64,000 nt of DNA from Sphingomonas hominis (GTDB lineage Bacteria; Pseudomonadota; Alphaproteobacteria; Sphingomonadales; Sphingomonadaceae). Under the pieces are notes generated by a model. That model made no database searches. It worked only from the letters and a program-made list of their open reading frames with translations, and had not been told where the DNA came from. This document shows, one piece after another, positions 41,855 through 51,806 of the stretch. The stretch lies in NCBI RefSeq assembly GCF_013328205.1, contig NZ_JABULH010000002.1, positions 434,001 to 498,000 of the forward strand. Direction: 5' to 3'. How positions within the stretch are numbered: position 1 is the first letter of the stretch; every line of letters starts with the position of its first letter. Made by a program: the position numbers and the translations under genes.

Positions 41855-42475
41855 TCAGACGCCTGCGCTGGCGGCCGGGCGGTCGCGCATCGCCTCGATC
41901 CAGCGCGCTAAATGGATGTGTTCGGGCGCGGGGCTGAATTTTACCATGCGTGCGAAGTCGAGACCGGTGAAGGCGACCACGTCGGCGATGGTGACGCGGT
42001 CGGCGGCGATGAACGGGCTTTCGGCCAAGCGACGGTCGAACACCTTCAACGCGCGCGTCGCAGCGGCGGTGTTGGTTTCGGCGATCGCGGGCACCTGCGT
42101 CTCGATCGCGGCGAGCGCGGGGTGGCCGTGGCGGACCGACATCATGAGCGGGGTCGCGAGCAGCATCTCGGCGCGGCGCATCCACATCTCGATTACCGCG
42201 ATCTCCAGCGGATCGCGGCCGAACAGGTTGGGCTCGGGATAGACGCTCTCGAGATAGCGGCAGATCGCGATCGATTCGGTGATCGTCGTATTCGCATCGA
42301 TCTCCAATGCGGGGACATTGGAGAGGCCGGCGCGCGCGAGGTAATCGGGGGTGCGGTGCTCACCCTTGAAGATGTCGGTTTGGACGATCTCGATATCCTC
42401 GATGCCCTTTTCCGCCATGACCCAGCGAACGCGGCGCGGATTGGGGGCGCGGCGACTGTCGTAGAGGCGCATCAT
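41855..42475 (-). CDS. Glutathione S-transferase family protein
   Basis: 206 residues. N-terminal thioredoxin-like half: MRLYDSRRAPNPRRVRWVMAEKGI, GLSNVPALEIDANTTITESIAICRYLESVYPEPNLFG (the cis-Pro and E-S glutathione contacts); C-terminal helical domain with DRRLAESPFIAADRVTIADVVAFTGLDFARM. Start is a double ATG at 42475-42470; the first overlaps the yghU stop by 4 nt (ATGA), so the two GST-fold genes are coupled. The larger open frame upstream is a shadow. Confidence 0.92.
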   Translation of the reverse strand: MMRLYDSRRAPNPRRVRWVMAEKGIEDIEIVQTDIFKGEHRTPDYLARAGLSNVPALEIDANTTITESIAICRYLESVYPEPNLFGRDPLEIAVIEMWMRRAEMLLATPLMMSVRHGHPALAAIETQVPAIAETNTAAATRALKVFDRRLAESPFIAADRVTIADVVAFTGLDFARMVKFSPAPEHIHLARWIEAMRDRPAASAGV

Positions 42476-43356
42476 GCCTGCGCTTCCTTGTTCTCGGGCG
42501 CGATCTTGTCCTGCGTCTTGGTGTCGAAATCGCTCGCGTCGTGGCGTTCGTGAAGCTGGCTGGCGGGGTCGCCCATCACGCGGTTGACCATGCGCCCGCG
42601 CTTGACCGCCGGACGTTCGGCAATCCGGTCGGTCCAGCGCAGGACGTTCTTGTAGTCCTGAACCTGGAGGAAGGTGCCGGCGTCGTAGACGAGCCCTTTC
42701 ACCAGCGCGCCGTACCACGGCCAGATCGCCATGTCGGCGATCGTGTAATCGGCGCCGGCGACATATTCGCTTTCGGCCAGGCGGCGGTCGAGCACGTCGA
42801 GCTGGCGCTTTACCTCCATTGCGTAACGGTCGATCGCATATTCGATCTTGGTCGGCGCATAGGCGTAGAAATGGCCGAAGCCGCCGCCGAGCAGCGGCCC
42901 TGCTCCCATCTGCCAGAACAGCCACGACAGGCATTCCGCGCGCGCGGCGGGTTCGGTGGGGAGGAAGGCGCCGAACTTCTCGGCGAGGTAGACGAGGATC
43001 GAGCCCGATTCGAACACGCGGACGGGCGTGTCGCCGCTGCGGTCGACCAGCGCGGGGATCTTGGAATTGGGATTGGCGGCGACGAACCCGCTGGAGAATT
43101 GGTCGCCCTCGTTGATGCGGATCAGCCAGGCGTCATATTCGGCGCCGCTGTGCCCGGCGGCGAGCAGTTCCTCCAGCATCACCGTGACCTTCACCCCGTT
43201 GGGCGTGGCGAGCGAGTAGAGTTGCAGCGGATGACGCCCGACCGGCAGCTCCTTGTCGTGCGTCGCACCGGCCATGGGCCGGTTGATGTTGGCGAAGCGG
43301 CCGCCATTGTCCTTGTTCCAGGTCCATACCTCGGGCGGGGTGTAGGTGTCGGTCAC
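42472..43356 (-). CDS. yghU: Glutathione-dependent disulfide-bond oxidoreductase YghU-like
   Basis: 294 residues of the YghU/YfcG nu-class GST group: YTPPEVWTWNKDNGGRFANINRPMAGATHDKELPVGRHPLQLYSLATPNGVKVTVMLEELLAAG, INEGDQFSSGFVAANPNSKIPALVDRSG, RVFESGSILVYLAEKFGAFLPTEP and LFWQMGAGPLLGGGFGHF. These enzymes bind two glutathiones and reduce disulfides without a catalytic Cys in the usual place. Coupled to the next GST gene by a 4-nt overlap. Confidence 0.92.
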   Translation of the reverse strand: MTDTYTPPEVWTWNKDNGGRFANINRPMAGATHDKELPVGRHPLQLYSLATPNGVKVTVMLEELLAAGHSGAEYDAWLIRINEGDQFSSGFVAANPNSKIPALVDRSGDTPVRVFESGSILVYLAEKFGAFLPTEPAARAECLSWLFWQMGAGPLLGGGFGHFYAYAPTKIEYAIDRYAMEVKRQLDVLDRRLAESEYVAGADYTIADMAIWPWYGALVKGLVYDAGTFLQVQDYKNVLRWTDRIAERPAVKRGRMVNRVMGDPASQLHERHDASDFDTKTQDKIAPENKEAQA

Positions 43357-43457
43357 GGTGTGATCCTCTGGTTAGGCGATGGCGCAGGATATCGGACGCG
43401 GGCACGCGGGTCCAACGGTCCGCTTCGCCGGCCACGGCGGTGGAGCGAAGTGGAGGC

Positions 43458-43496
43458 CGCGAAGTGGAGGAAGTGGAGGTTCACACGCATGTTTTC
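43458..43496 (+). repeat. 39-bp dispersed element, copy 2
   Basis: Identical over 39 bases to 2048-2086 read on the opposite strand; a short direct duplication of GCGAAGTGGAGG just before it (43445-43456) extends the pattern. Here the sequence following GTTTTC differs, so the perfect hairpin of copy 1 is not conserved. Lies upstream of yghU and downstream of the royal-jelly-fold gene. Confidence 0.8.
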
Positions 43497-43598
43497 ATGT
43501 CGCGCACCTGTGTCCGTCGGGAGGGTGGAGGCAGGTGTCGTAATCGAGGCGAACGGCGGTAGGACAGGTCGTGTGACGCCTACCGCCGGGCGCGTCAT

Positions 43599-44714
43599 CT
43601 ACCGCGTTGGCGCGAAGGAGAAGAGTTCGGTACGGATCGACGGCGGGGCACCGGGCTTGAACCAGTTGGTGTCCTGAATGTGGCTGGCGGTGACGTAGAT
43701 GCGGCCGTCGCGCCCTTCGGAGAAGGTGTCGGGCCAGCGCAGGCGGCGGTCGGTGAGGACGTTCTGCACGGCGGTGCCGTTCAACCGCTTGATCGAGTAA
43801 TCGGTCGGCGAGGTGATGTAGAGCGTGCCTGCCTTGCTCATCCACAGGCCGTCGGCGACCTGCGTCTGCGCGACGGTGCGGACGCCCGCGCCGCGCTGCG
43901 CCTCGTTCACCCCGTCGCGCAGCAGCGCGGTGTCGATCGCGTAGAGCGTCTTGCCGGTCAGCGCCTGATAATAGAGCGTGCGGCCGTCGTTCGAGATCGC
44001 GATGCCGTCGGCGGCGAAGGCGGGTTGGCGACCGTCGGGGCGGAGCAGCGGGCGGCCGTCGAGTGTCACCTTGACGGTCTTGTCGATCTGCGTCGAGGGA
44101 TGGCCGTCGAGGGTGCGGAACGAGCGGCCGCTGTCGAGGTCGACGACGATGATCGCGCCGCGCGTGCCGCTGTCGGTGATATAGCCAGTCTTGCCGTCGG
44201 GCGAGAAGCGGATGTCGTTGAGGTAGGTGCCCTGGAGCGCGACGTCGCCGGGAACGGAGATCACCTTGGTCACGCGGTTGGTGCGTAGGTCGATCTTGAC
44301 CAGCTTGGGCGCGCCTTCGAGGATCTTCTCGTTGCCAGGTGCGCCGGGATCGAGCACCCAGAGGTTGCCCTGGCCGTCGGGTACGATCGACTGGACGCAG
44401 ACGAAATAGTCGCCGACGGGCAGCTCGCTGCTGCGCGCGTTACGCCAGCTGTTCCACCGGGCGTCGGGATAGGGGCGGAGCGAGCCGTCCTTCATCACCT
44501 CGGCGACCGAGATCGGCGCGTCGTCGGTCCAGCGCGGGAAGTTGACGAAGCGGCGGCCGTCGGCGGTGACCGCGACGCCGGTCGCCTGATGGTCGAACTG
44601 CGCTTCCTGTTTCAGGCCGTTGCCGGTGCCGCCTTGCGCGACTGCCATGGTGCCAACGCCGAGCAGCGCGGTGGCGAGGCCGAGGGAGGCGAGGAAACGG
44701 TGCCGTGCGCGCAT
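43599..44714 (-). CDS. Exported major royal jelly/yellow-family beta-propeller protein
   Basis: 371 residues. Signal peptide (FLASLGLATALLGVGTMAVAQ), then the MRJP/Yellow fold: FDHQATGVAVTADGRRFVNFPRW, SIVPDGQGNLWVLDPGAPGN, KVISVPGDVALQGTYLNDIRFSPDGKTGYITDSGTRGAIIVVDL, PAFAADGIAISNDGRTLYYQALTG, RLRWPDTFSEGRDGRIYVTASHIQDTNWF. Bacterial members are often labelled L-dopachrome tautomerase-related or gluconolactonase-like; activity unproven. AGGAGAG about 9 nt before ATG 44714 supports the start. Confidence 0.87.
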   Translation of the reverse strand: MRARHRFLASLGLATALLGVGTMAVAQGGTGNGLKQEAQFDHQATGVAVTADGRRFVNFPRWTDDAPISVAEVMKDGSLRPYPDARWNSWRNARSSELPVGDYFVCVQSIVPDGQGNLWVLDPGAPGNEKILEGAPKLVKIDLRTNRVTKVISVPGDVALQGTYLNDIRFSPDGKTGYITDSGTRGAIIVVDLDSGRSFRTLDGHPSTQIDKTVKVTLDGRPLLRPDGRQPAFAADGIAISNDGRTLYYQALTGKTLYAIDTALLRDGVNEAQRGAGVRTVAQTQVADGLWMSKAGTLYITSPTDYSIKRLNGTAVQNVLTDRRLRWPDTFSEGRDGRIYVTASHIQDTNWFKPGAPPSIRTELFSFAPTR

Positions 44715-44855
44715 GGGTGATCTCTCCTGAGCCGAGCGTCGCGAGAGGTGCGCGCGGGCCGAGGGTAGAACACAATGGGCGGCGTTGTGTTCAGTGTGGC
44801 TGAATCTGGTTCTTGAGGCGCCCGGCCTACTGCGGTGCTGCGTGGTGGTGTGAGA

Positions 44856-44890
44856 AGAAGCAGGATCCCGGATCAAGTCCGGGATGACGG
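44856..44890. repeat. REP-like palindrome (family A), half copy
   Basis: Only the right arm is present: AGAAGCAGGATCCCGGATC then AAGTCCGGGATGACGG. The matching left arm is missing upstream. Confidence 0.7.
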
Positions 44891-44924
44891 GGTGGTGCGA
44901 TCTGGGGGCTGTTGCGTGCCGATC

Positions 44925-44962
44925 TACCCACCCCTGACCCCTCCCTTATAGGAAGGAGAGAG
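44925..44962. repeat. CCCCTCCC palindrome (family B), partial copy
   Basis: TACCCACCCCTGACCCCTCC then CTTATAGGAAGGAG: the left arm and short hairpin of the family B repeat, ending 7 nt before the stop of the ABC-F gene. Confidence 0.7.
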
Positions 44963-44968
44963 ATCGAT

Positions 44969-46831
44969 TCAGGCCGCTATCGCTTCCAATTGTTCGTTCA
45001 GTTCGAGCCAGCTCTGTTCCGACGCGTCGATCTGTTCCTGCACGCTGGCGCGACGCTTCATCAGCTCGGTCATGCTGAGCTTGGCGAGCGGGCCCTGCGC
45101 GGTCGAGGGATCGAACATCGCGCGGTCGAGCGCGCTGCGCTGCTCGGTAAGCTTGACGAGCGCGGCCTCGGCGTCGCGGGCCTGCTTGCGCAGCAGCTTG
45201 TCCTGCTCGCGCTGCTCGGCCTGCTTACGCGCGTCGGCCTTTGCCTTGGCCTTCGACTGTTTGCCCGAGCCGTCGCCCGACAGGATCAGCTTGATGTAAT
45301 CCTCGATCGCGCCGTCGAAATCGACCGCGGTGCCACCGTCGACCAAGACGAGCCGGTCGGCGGTCATCTCCAGCATGTGGCGGTCGTGGCTGACGATGAC
45401 GACCGCGCCGGTGTAGCCGTTCAACGCCTGGATCAGCGCCTCGCGCGCGTCGACGTCCAAGTGGTTGGTCGGCTCGTCGAGGATCAGCAAGTGCGGCGCG
45501 TCGCGGGTGATGAGCGCGAGCGCGAGCCGCGCGCGCTCGCCGCCGGACAATTTGCCGACCTTGGTGATCGCCTTGTCGCCCTGGAACCCGAAGCGCCCGA
45601 GCTGCCCGCGCACCGCCGAGGGCGACGAACCCTCCATCAGCGACGACATGTGCTGGAGCGGCGTCTCGTCGCGGTCGAGCTCCTCGACCTGGTATTGCGT
45701 GAAATAGCCGACGCGCATCTTGCCGCTCGCCTGCATCGCCCCCTCCATCGGGGTGAGCTGCGCGGCGAGCAGGCGCGCGAGCGTCGTCTTGCCGTTGCCG
45801 TTGCGCCCGAGCAGCGCGACGCGCTCGTCGGGGTCGATGCGCAGGTTCAAGCGCTTGAGAATCGGCGTCTCGTTATAGCCGACCGTGGCGAGGTCGAGCG
45901 TGATGAGCGGCGGGCGCAGCGCGGTTGGATCGGGGAAGTCGAACGACAAGGACGGATCGTCCATCACCTCGGCGATCGGCTGCATCCGCGCGAGCGCCTT
46001 CACGCGCGACTGCGCCTGTTTGGCGGTCGAAGCGCGGGCGGAATTGCGCGCGACGAACTCCTTCAACTTCTCGCGCTCGGCCATCTGCTTCTCGCGCGCG
46101 GCGGCCTGCTGCGCCTGGCGCTCGGCGCGCTGGCGCTCGAACGCGTCATAGCCGCCGGGGTAGAGCGTCAGCTTGCCGCGATCGAGGTGGAGGATGTGGT
46201 CGACGACGTTGTTGAGGAAGTCACGCTCGTGGCTGACGACGACGATCGTCGCCTGGTAGGATTTGAGGAAATCCTCCAGCCACAAGACCGCTTCGAGATC
46301 GAGGTGGTTCGACGGCTCGTCGAGCAGCAGCAGATCGGGGGCGGAGAACAGCAGAGAGGCGAGCGCGACGCGCATCCGCCAGCCACCCGAGAAGCTCTCC
46401 AGCGGTCGGTTCTGCATCTCCTCGTCAAAGCCGAGCCCGACGAGGATGCGAGAGGCACGCGACGGCGCGGACCAGGCGTCAATCGCCATCAACCGCTCGT
46501 GGATGTCACCGAGCCGGTCCATGTCCTCCATGTTCTCGCTCTCGGCGAGGAGCGCGGTACGCTCGACATCGGCGGCGAGCACCGTCTCGATCGGGGTGGA
46601 GTCGCCGCCGGGGGCCTCCTGCGCGATGTAACCCAGGCGCGCGCCGCGCGGCATGTCGGCGGAACCGGTATCGGGCTCCAGCATCCCCGCGATCACGCGC
46701 ACCAGCGTCGACTTGCCAGCACCGTTGCGGCCGATCAGCCCGATGCGCCCGCGCGGCGGCAGCGCGGCAGTGGCGCGATCGAGGATCGTCCGCCCGCCGA
46801 GGCGAACGGTGATGTCGGAAAGATTGAGCAT
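44969..46831 (-). CDS. ABC-F family ATPase (YheS/Uup type)
   Basis: 620 residues with two ABC domains and no membrane segment: Walker A GRNGAGKSTL (~35) and GRNGNGKTTLA (~340), signatures SFSGGWRMRVALA and KLSGGERARLALAL, Walker B LLLLDEPSNHLDLEA and LLILDEPTNHLDVDA. The central linker RQRAERQAQQAAAREKQMAEREKLKEFVARNSARA is the P-site tRNA interaction motif region, and a C-terminal basic coiled coil (KQSKAKAKADARKQAEQREQDKLL) follows. ABC-F proteins act on the ribosome E site. Probably YheS-like by form. Confidence 0.93.
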   Translation of the reverse strand: MLNLSDITVRLGGRTILDRATAALPPRGRIGLIGRNGAGKSTLVRVIAGMLEPDTGSADMPRGARLGYIAQEAPGGDSTPIETVLAADVERTALLAESENMEDMDRLGDIHERLMAIDAWSAPSRASRILVGLGFDEEMQNRPLESFSGGWRMRVALASLLFSAPDLLLLDEPSNHLDLEAVLWLEDFLKSYQATIVVVSHERDFLNNVVDHILHLDRGKLTLYPGGYDAFERQRAERQAQQAAAREKQMAEREKLKEFVARNSARASTAKQAQSRVKALARMQPIAEVMDDPSLSFDFPDPTALRPPLITLDLATVGYNETPILKRLNLRIDPDERVALLGRNGNGKTTLARLLAAQLTPMEGAMQASGKMRVGYFTQYQVEELDRDETPLQHMSSLMEGSSPSAVRGQLGRFGFQGDKAITKVGKLSGGERARLALALITRDAPHLLILDEPTNHLDVDAREALIQALNGYTGAVVIVSHDRHMLEMTADRLVLVDGGTAVDFDGAIEDYIKLILSGDGSGKQSKAKAKADARKQAEQREQDKLLRKQARDAEAALVKLTEQRSALDRAMFDPSTAQGPLAKLSMTELMKRRASVQEQIDASEQSWLELNEQLEAIAA

Positions 46832-46929
46832 GCGGGCGCGCTTAGCAGATGCGGCACGAGATTTCGAGCGGTTGCCGCCGGGTAGCCGACCGGTTGCCGG
46901 AGACTCCGCGTTTACCTAGATGGGTTGGC

Positions 46930-48846
46930 ATGTCAGGCTACGGCCCTCCCGAACGTTTCAACGAAGAAGCCGCCACCTTCACGATCCGCGGCAGCGACGC
47001 GCCCGATCTGCAGGCGGGCGTGGCGGCGATCCGCAACGTGCTGAAAACGCTGCCGCTCAAACCCGGCGTGTACCGGATGCAGGACGCGAAAGGTGAGGTG
47101 CTGTACGTCGGCAAGGCGCGCGCGCTGAAGAACCGTGTCGGCAATTACGTCCAGATTGAGCGGCTGAGCAAACGCATCCAGCGGATGGTGTCGCAGACCC
47201 GGTCGATGACGATCGTGACGACCAACAACGAGGCCGAGGCGCTGCTGCTCGAGGCGCAGCTGATCAAGCGTTACCGCCCGCCGTACAACGTGCTGCTGCG
47301 CGACGATAAGAGTTTCCCGTTCATCCTGCTGCGCGCCGACCACGACTTTCCGCGGGTGCAGAAGCATCGCGGCGCGCGTAAGGCGAAGGGCAATTACTAC
47401 GGCCCGTTCGCGAGCGCGGGGAGCGTCAACAACACGCTCAACGCGTTGCAGAAATTGTTCCTGCTGCGCAGCTGCACCGACGGGTTCTTCAAGACGCGCG
47501 ACCGGCCGTGTCTGCTGTACCAGATCAAGCGCTGCTCCGCGCCGTGCGTCGGGCGCATCTCGCAACCCGATTACGATGAGCTGGTCGGCGACGCGAAGAA
47601 GTTCCTGGCGGGCAAGACCACCGACGTGCAGGCGAAGCTCGGCGCGCAGATGCAGGCGGCGGCGGAAAACATGGACTTCGAGCTCGCCGCGGTGCTGCGC
47701 GACCGGTTGAAGGCGCTGACCTTCATCCAGGGGACGCAATTCATCAACGCGGAAGGGGTGGGCGACGCCGACATCTTCGCGCTCGCGTGCCTGGAGGGCG
47801 TGATCGGCATCCAGGCGTTCTTCATCCGCGGCGGGCAGAATTGGGGGCACCGCAGCTTCTTTCCATCGCACACCGCCGAGGTGAGCGAGGAAGAGGTGCT
47901 GCAACTGTTTCTGATGCAATTCTACGAGGAGGTGCCGCCCGCGCGGACGATCTTCGTCGACCGCGAACTGCCCGAGGCGGCGCTGCTGATGGAGGCCTTG
48001 TCCGAGCAGGCGAAGCGCAAGGTCGAGATCACCGTCCCGCAGCGCGGCACGCGGCGGCGGCTGCTCGATCAGGCATCGCGCAACGCCAAGGAAGCGCTGG
48101 AGCGGCGGCTGGCGGAGAGCACGACGCAGACGCGGCTCAACCGCGAGGTCGCCGAGCTGTTCGAACTCGCCGAGTCGCCCGAGCGGATCGAGGTGTACGA
48201 CAACAGCCACATTCAGGGCACGAACGCGGTCGGCGCGATGGTGGTCGCGGGGCCGGAAGGGTTTCGCAAGGGCCAGTATCGCAAGTTCAACATCAAGCAG
48301 GCGGCGACCGACGACGATTTCGCGATGATGCGCGAGGTGCTGACCCGGCGGTTCTCGCGCGCGCTGGAGGAGGATCCGGATCGCGACTCCGGCGAATGGC
48401 CCGATCTGGTGCTGCTCGACGGCGGGCGCGGGCAGTTGAACGCGGCGAAGGCGGTGCTGGAGGATCTGGGCATCGAGGACGTGTGCCTGGTCGGTGTCGC
48501 CAAGGGGCCGCACCACGGGCGCGAGGGGCGCGAGGTGTTTCACCTCATGGACGGGCGCGAGCTGACGCTGCCGGTCAACGCGCCGGTGCTGTTCTACCTG
48601 CAACGGCTGCGCGACGAGGTGCACCGCTACGTCATCGGCGCGCACCGCGCGAAGCGGGCGAAGGCGATCGGCGCCAGCCCGCTCGACGAGGTGCCGGGCA
48701 TTGGTCCTGCACGCAAGAAGGCGCTGTTGATGCATTTCGGCACCGGCCGCGCGGTCAGGAACGCGAGCCTGGAGGATTTGCAAAAGGCGCCGGGCGTGTC
48801 GGCCAGCGTCGCGCAAACGGTGTACGACTTCTACCACGCGCGTTGA
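46930..48846 (+). CDS. uvrC: Excinuclease ABC subunit C
   Basis: Makes both incisions in nucleotide excision repair. 638 residues: GIY-YIG nuclease (LPLKPGVYRMQDAKGEVLYVGKARALKNRVGNYV), the cysteine region CLLYQIKRCSAPCVG, UVR helix (AENMDFELAAVLRDRLKALTFIQ), RNase-H-like nuclease (ERIEVYDNSHIQGTNAVGAMVV, PDLVLLDGGRGQLNAAKAVL) and a C-terminal HhH pair (LDEVPGIGPARKKALLMHFG, APGVSASVAQTVYDFY). The start ATG 46930 gives a short N-terminal leader before the nuclease; divergent from the ABC-F gene. Confidence 0.97.
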   Translation: MSGYGPPERFNEEAATFTIRGSDAPDLQAGVAAIRNVLKTLPLKPGVYRMQDAKGEVLYVGKARALKNRVGNYVQIERLSKRIQRMVSQTRSMTIVTTNNEAEALLLEAQLIKRYRPPYNVLLRDDKSFPFILLRADHDFPRVQKHRGARKAKGNYYGPFASAGSVNNTLNALQKLFLLRSCTDGFFKTRDRPCLLYQIKRCSAPCVGRISQPDYDELVGDAKKFLAGKTTDVQAKLGAQMQAAAENMDFELAAVLRDRLKALTFIQGTQFINAEGVGDADIFALACLEGVIGIQAFFIRGGQNWGHRSFFPSHTAEVSEEEVLQLFLMQFYEEVPPARTIFVDRELPEAALLMEALSEQAKRKVEITVPQRGTRRRLLDQASRNAKEALERRLAESTTQTRLNREVAELFELAESPERIEVYDNSHIQGTNAVGAMVVAGPEGFRKGQYRKFNIKQAATDDDFAMMREVLTRRFSRALEEDPDRDSGEWPDLVLLDGGRGQLNAAKAVLEDLGIEDVCLVGVAKGPHHGREGREVFHLMDGRELTLPVNAPVLFYLQRLRDEVHRYVIGAHRAKRAKAIGASPLDEVPGIGPARKKALLMHFGTGRAVRNASLEDLQKAPGVSASVAQTVYDFYHAR

Positions 48847-48944
48847 GGGGCGCACCGAGGCGAGCCAGAACTGTAAATTCCCGTCGCTTGTCCGCGGACG
48901 TCGGCACGCTAAGCTGTTTGCCGGGGCTTTCGGGGGAATGAGTC

Positions 48945-51740
48945 ATGCGGCGTGCGCCGTTGTTTTTCGCGTTGCTGGCGAGTGCGGAAGCCGCGCAGGC
49001 GGGTGACAAGCCGGTGTATCAGGCGGCACCCGCTTGGTTGAAGCCGGCGCCCGCGATCGACGTCGCCAAGCTGACGGACGAGACGCCGATGATCGTGCGC
49101 CTCGACAACCAGCAGCGGATCGAGAACGGGCAGGTGTGGTCGTTCTTCGACACCGCGACGCGCGCCGCCTCGGCACAGGCGCTGAGCACCATTGGCGACA
49201 TCAAGCTGCAATGGCAGCCCGCGCAGGGTGATCTGGTGATCCACCAAGCCGAGATCATTCGCGGCATGCAGCATATCGACCTGATCAAGAACGGGCAGCC
49301 GTTCACGGTGCTGCGCCGCGAGGAGCAGCTGGATCAGCGCCAGATCGATGGCGTGCTGACCGCGACGATGAATGCGGAAGGCCTGTCGGTCGGCGACGTG
49401 CTGCACGTCAGCTTCTCGATCACGCGGCGTGATCCGACCTTGCAGGGTGCGGCGCAGAGCTTTGCCGGATTGCTGACCGAACCCGCGCGGATCGGCTTCG
49501 GCCGGGTCCGCCTGGTCTGGCCCGAAGCGACCGCGGTCAAGTGGCGCAGCTACGCTGAGGGCGCGAAGCCGGTCGAGACGGTGGCGAACGGATGGCGCGA
49601 GATCAACCTGACGCTGCCGCTCGCCAAGCAGCCCGAGATGCCCGACGATGCGCCCGCGCGCTTCCGTCCCCTGCCGATCCTGGAAGCCACGACGTTCGCG
49701 GACTGGGGCGCGGTGTCGAAGGTGATGGCGCCGCTCTACCGCACCGAAGGGCTGATCGCACCCAACAGTCCGCTGGCCGCGGAGGTGGCGCGGATCAAGG
49801 CAGCGACGACCGATCCGCGCGCGCGTGCCGCGATGGCGCTGCAGAGCACGCAGGACAAGATCCGCTACCTGATGCTTGGCATGGACACGGGCAATTACGT
49901 GCCGCAGACACCCGCGCAGACGTGGGAGCGGCGCTACGGCGACTGCAAGGCGAAGACGCTGCTGCTGCTCGCGATGCTACACGCGATGGAGATCGAGGCC
50001 GAGCCGGTGCTCGCCAGCGCGCAGCTGGGTGGTCTGGTGCCGAACCGGCTGGCGAGCGCGGGCGCGTTCGACCATGTCTTCGTCCGCGCGACGATCGCGG
50101 GTGAAACGCTGTGGCTCGACGGCACGCAATCGGGCACGCGATTGGCGGACATCGGCGACACGCCCGCGCTCGGCACGGTGCTGCCGATCCGCGCAGAGGG
50201 CGCGACGCTGATGCCGATCGTGCTTCACGCCGACGGTCGCCCGACCGCGGTGGTGACCACCGAGCTCGACGACCGCGGCGGGGTCGACACGCCCTCGGTC
50301 GCGACGGTCGAAATGACGCTGCGCGGTGCGGCGGCGGAGGCGATCGGCACCGCGGCGGCGCAAGCCACGCCCGACCAGCGCCGGCAGCTGGCGCAGCGCC
50401 TGTTCGCCGAGCAGGTGGGCAGCGGCAATTACATCGACCCGAAGATTTCGTACGATGCCGCGACCGGCATCACCACGATCAGCGCCGTGGGCATTGCGTC
50501 GACGCGCTGGTCGAAGGTCGACCGGCGCTATCGGCTCCAGCTCGACAAGGCGGTTGGCGGGTTGAACTTCGACCCGGACCGCGCGCGCACGGCCTGGTCG
50601 GCGATACCGGTGGTGCTGCCCGGCCCCGGCAGCGTGATCTATCGCACCATTGTCCGCCTGCCCGACGCGGGCGAGGGCTATACGCTCGACGGCGACCGCG
50701 ACCTGTCGGCGACACTGGGCGGCGCGCGCATCAAGCGCGCCGTGTCGCTGAGCGGCGACACCGTCACGATCGAGGACCGCATCGACCAGATCGGGGGCGA
50801 GATGGCGGCGGCCGACCTGCCGGCGGCGCGCGCGGCCTTGTCGCAGGCGAAGAACCGGTTGGTCACGGTCGTCGCTCCGGCCAGTGTCGCTGGCATGCCA
50901 TATTACGAGGCGAAGCGCCGCGCCGGGCTGCAGAAGCCGGCCGACGCGATGTTCACGCGGGTAATGGCGGCCGACCCCAAGGTCACCGATCCGTATGAAT
51001 GGCGCGCGCGCTTCCGTGCCGCCGCCGCCGACCGGGCGGGCGCGGTCGCCGATTACACCAGCGCGATCGCGATCGAACCGAGCATCGACCTGTACCTGGC
51101 GCGCGCGCGATTGAACGCGACGCTGGGCCAGGACGCCAAGCAGCTCGCCGACATCGAGGCGGCGCGCAAGCTGGACCCGGATTCGGACGACGCCATCGGG
51201 GCGTTGGCGGATTACAAGGCCAACCACAACCAGGCCGAGGCGGCGATCGCGCTGCTCGACGCACGCATCGCGCGCGCGGGGAGCAAGGACCGGGTCGACT
51301 GGCTGGCGAACAAGGCCAACGCGCAAGCGGAAGCCGGGCAAAAGGACGCCGCGCTGGCGACGATCGACGCGGCACTGGCGGAGAAGCCGGGCAGCCCCAA
51401 TCTGCTGAACACCCGCTGCTGGTTGCGTGGGGTGGGCAATCAGGTGCTCGACGGTGCGTTGAAGGATTGCACCAAATCGATCGAGCTGTCCGATTCGACC
51501 ACGGCCGCGCTCGATAGCCGCGCGATGGTCTATTACCGGCTTGGCCGCTTCGACGATGCACTGGCGGACCTGAACGCGGCGCTGGACGCCTCGCCCGATC
51601 TGGCGGCGAGCCGCTACATGCGCGGCGTCGTGCTCTACCGCGCCGGCAAGAAGGCCGACGGCGATCGCGAGCTGGCGCGCGCGCGGTTGCTCAATCCGCA
51701 GATCGACAAGGAATATGCACGCTGGGGCATCAATCCCTGA
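48945..51740 (+). CDS. DUF3857/transglutaminase-like protein with TPR repeats
   Basis: 931 residues. A weak signal peptide (APLFFALLASAEAAQAGD) is followed by the DUF3857 domain (about 70-250: GDLVIHQAEIIRGMQHIDLIKNGQPFTVLRREEQLDQRQIDGVLTATMNAEGLSVGDVLHVSFSI), a transglutaminase-like domain with the catalytic Cys in RYGDCKAKTLLLLAML, His in FDHVFVRA and Asp in WLDGTQSG, and C-terminal TPRs from about 690 (DPYEWRARFRAAAADRAGAVADYTSAIAIEP). Likely periplasmic; substrate unknown. The last ~150 residues (LNTRCWLRGVGNQVLDGALKDCTKSIELSDSTTAALDSRAMVYYRLG) resemble the C-terminus of the protein at 24040-25809. Confidence 0.88.
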   Translation: MRRAPLFFALLASAEAAQAGDKPVYQAAPAWLKPAPAIDVAKLTDETPMIVRLDNQQRIENGQVWSFFDTATRAASAQALSTIGDIKLQWQPAQGDLVIHQAEIIRGMQHIDLIKNGQPFTVLRREEQLDQRQIDGVLTATMNAEGLSVGDVLHVSFSITRRDPTLQGAAQSFAGLLTEPARIGFGRVRLVWPEATAVKWRSYAEGAKPVETVANGWREINLTLPLAKQPEMPDDAPARFRPLPILEATTFADWGAVSKVMAPLYRTEGLIAPNSPLAAEVARIKAATTDPRARAAMALQSTQDKIRYLMLGMDTGNYVPQTPAQTWERRYGDCKAKTLLLLAMLHAMEIEAEPVLASAQLGGLVPNRLASAGAFDHVFVRATIAGETLWLDGTQSGTRLADIGDTPALGTVLPIRAEGATLMPIVLHADGRPTAVVTTELDDRGGVDTPSVATVEMTLRGAAAEAIGTAAAQATPDQRRQLAQRLFAEQVGSGNYIDPKISYDAATGITTISAVGIASTRWSKVDRRYRLQLDKAVGGLNFDPDRARTAWSAIPVVLPGPGSVIYRTIVRLPDAGEGYTLDGDRDLSATLGGARIKRAVSLSGDTVTIEDRIDQIGGEMAAADLPAARAALSQAKNRLVTVVAPASVAGMPYYEAKRRAGLQKPADAMFTRVMAADPKVTDPYEWRARFRAAAADRAGAVADYTSAIAIEPSIDLYLARARLNATLGQDAKQLADIEAARKLDPDSDDAIGALADYKANHNQAEAAIALLDARIARAGSKDRVDWLANKANAQAEAGQKDAALATIDAALAEKPGSPNLLNTRCWLRGVGNQVLDGALKDCTKSIELSDSTTAALDSRAMVYYRLGRFDDALADLNAALDASPDLAASRYMRGVVLYRAGKKADGDRELARARLLNPQIDKEYARWGINP

Positions 51741-51806
51741 GCGACGGTGCCGAGCGGTCGGCCCGCGTAAGCGTGGCGTTTACGTCTGGGGGGTAAGGCG
51801 GGCGGC

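Noticed and set aside
46933-48855. 640-codon minus-strand open frame opposite uvrC
   Set aside because: uvrC is unambiguous; the antisense frame is low-complexity.
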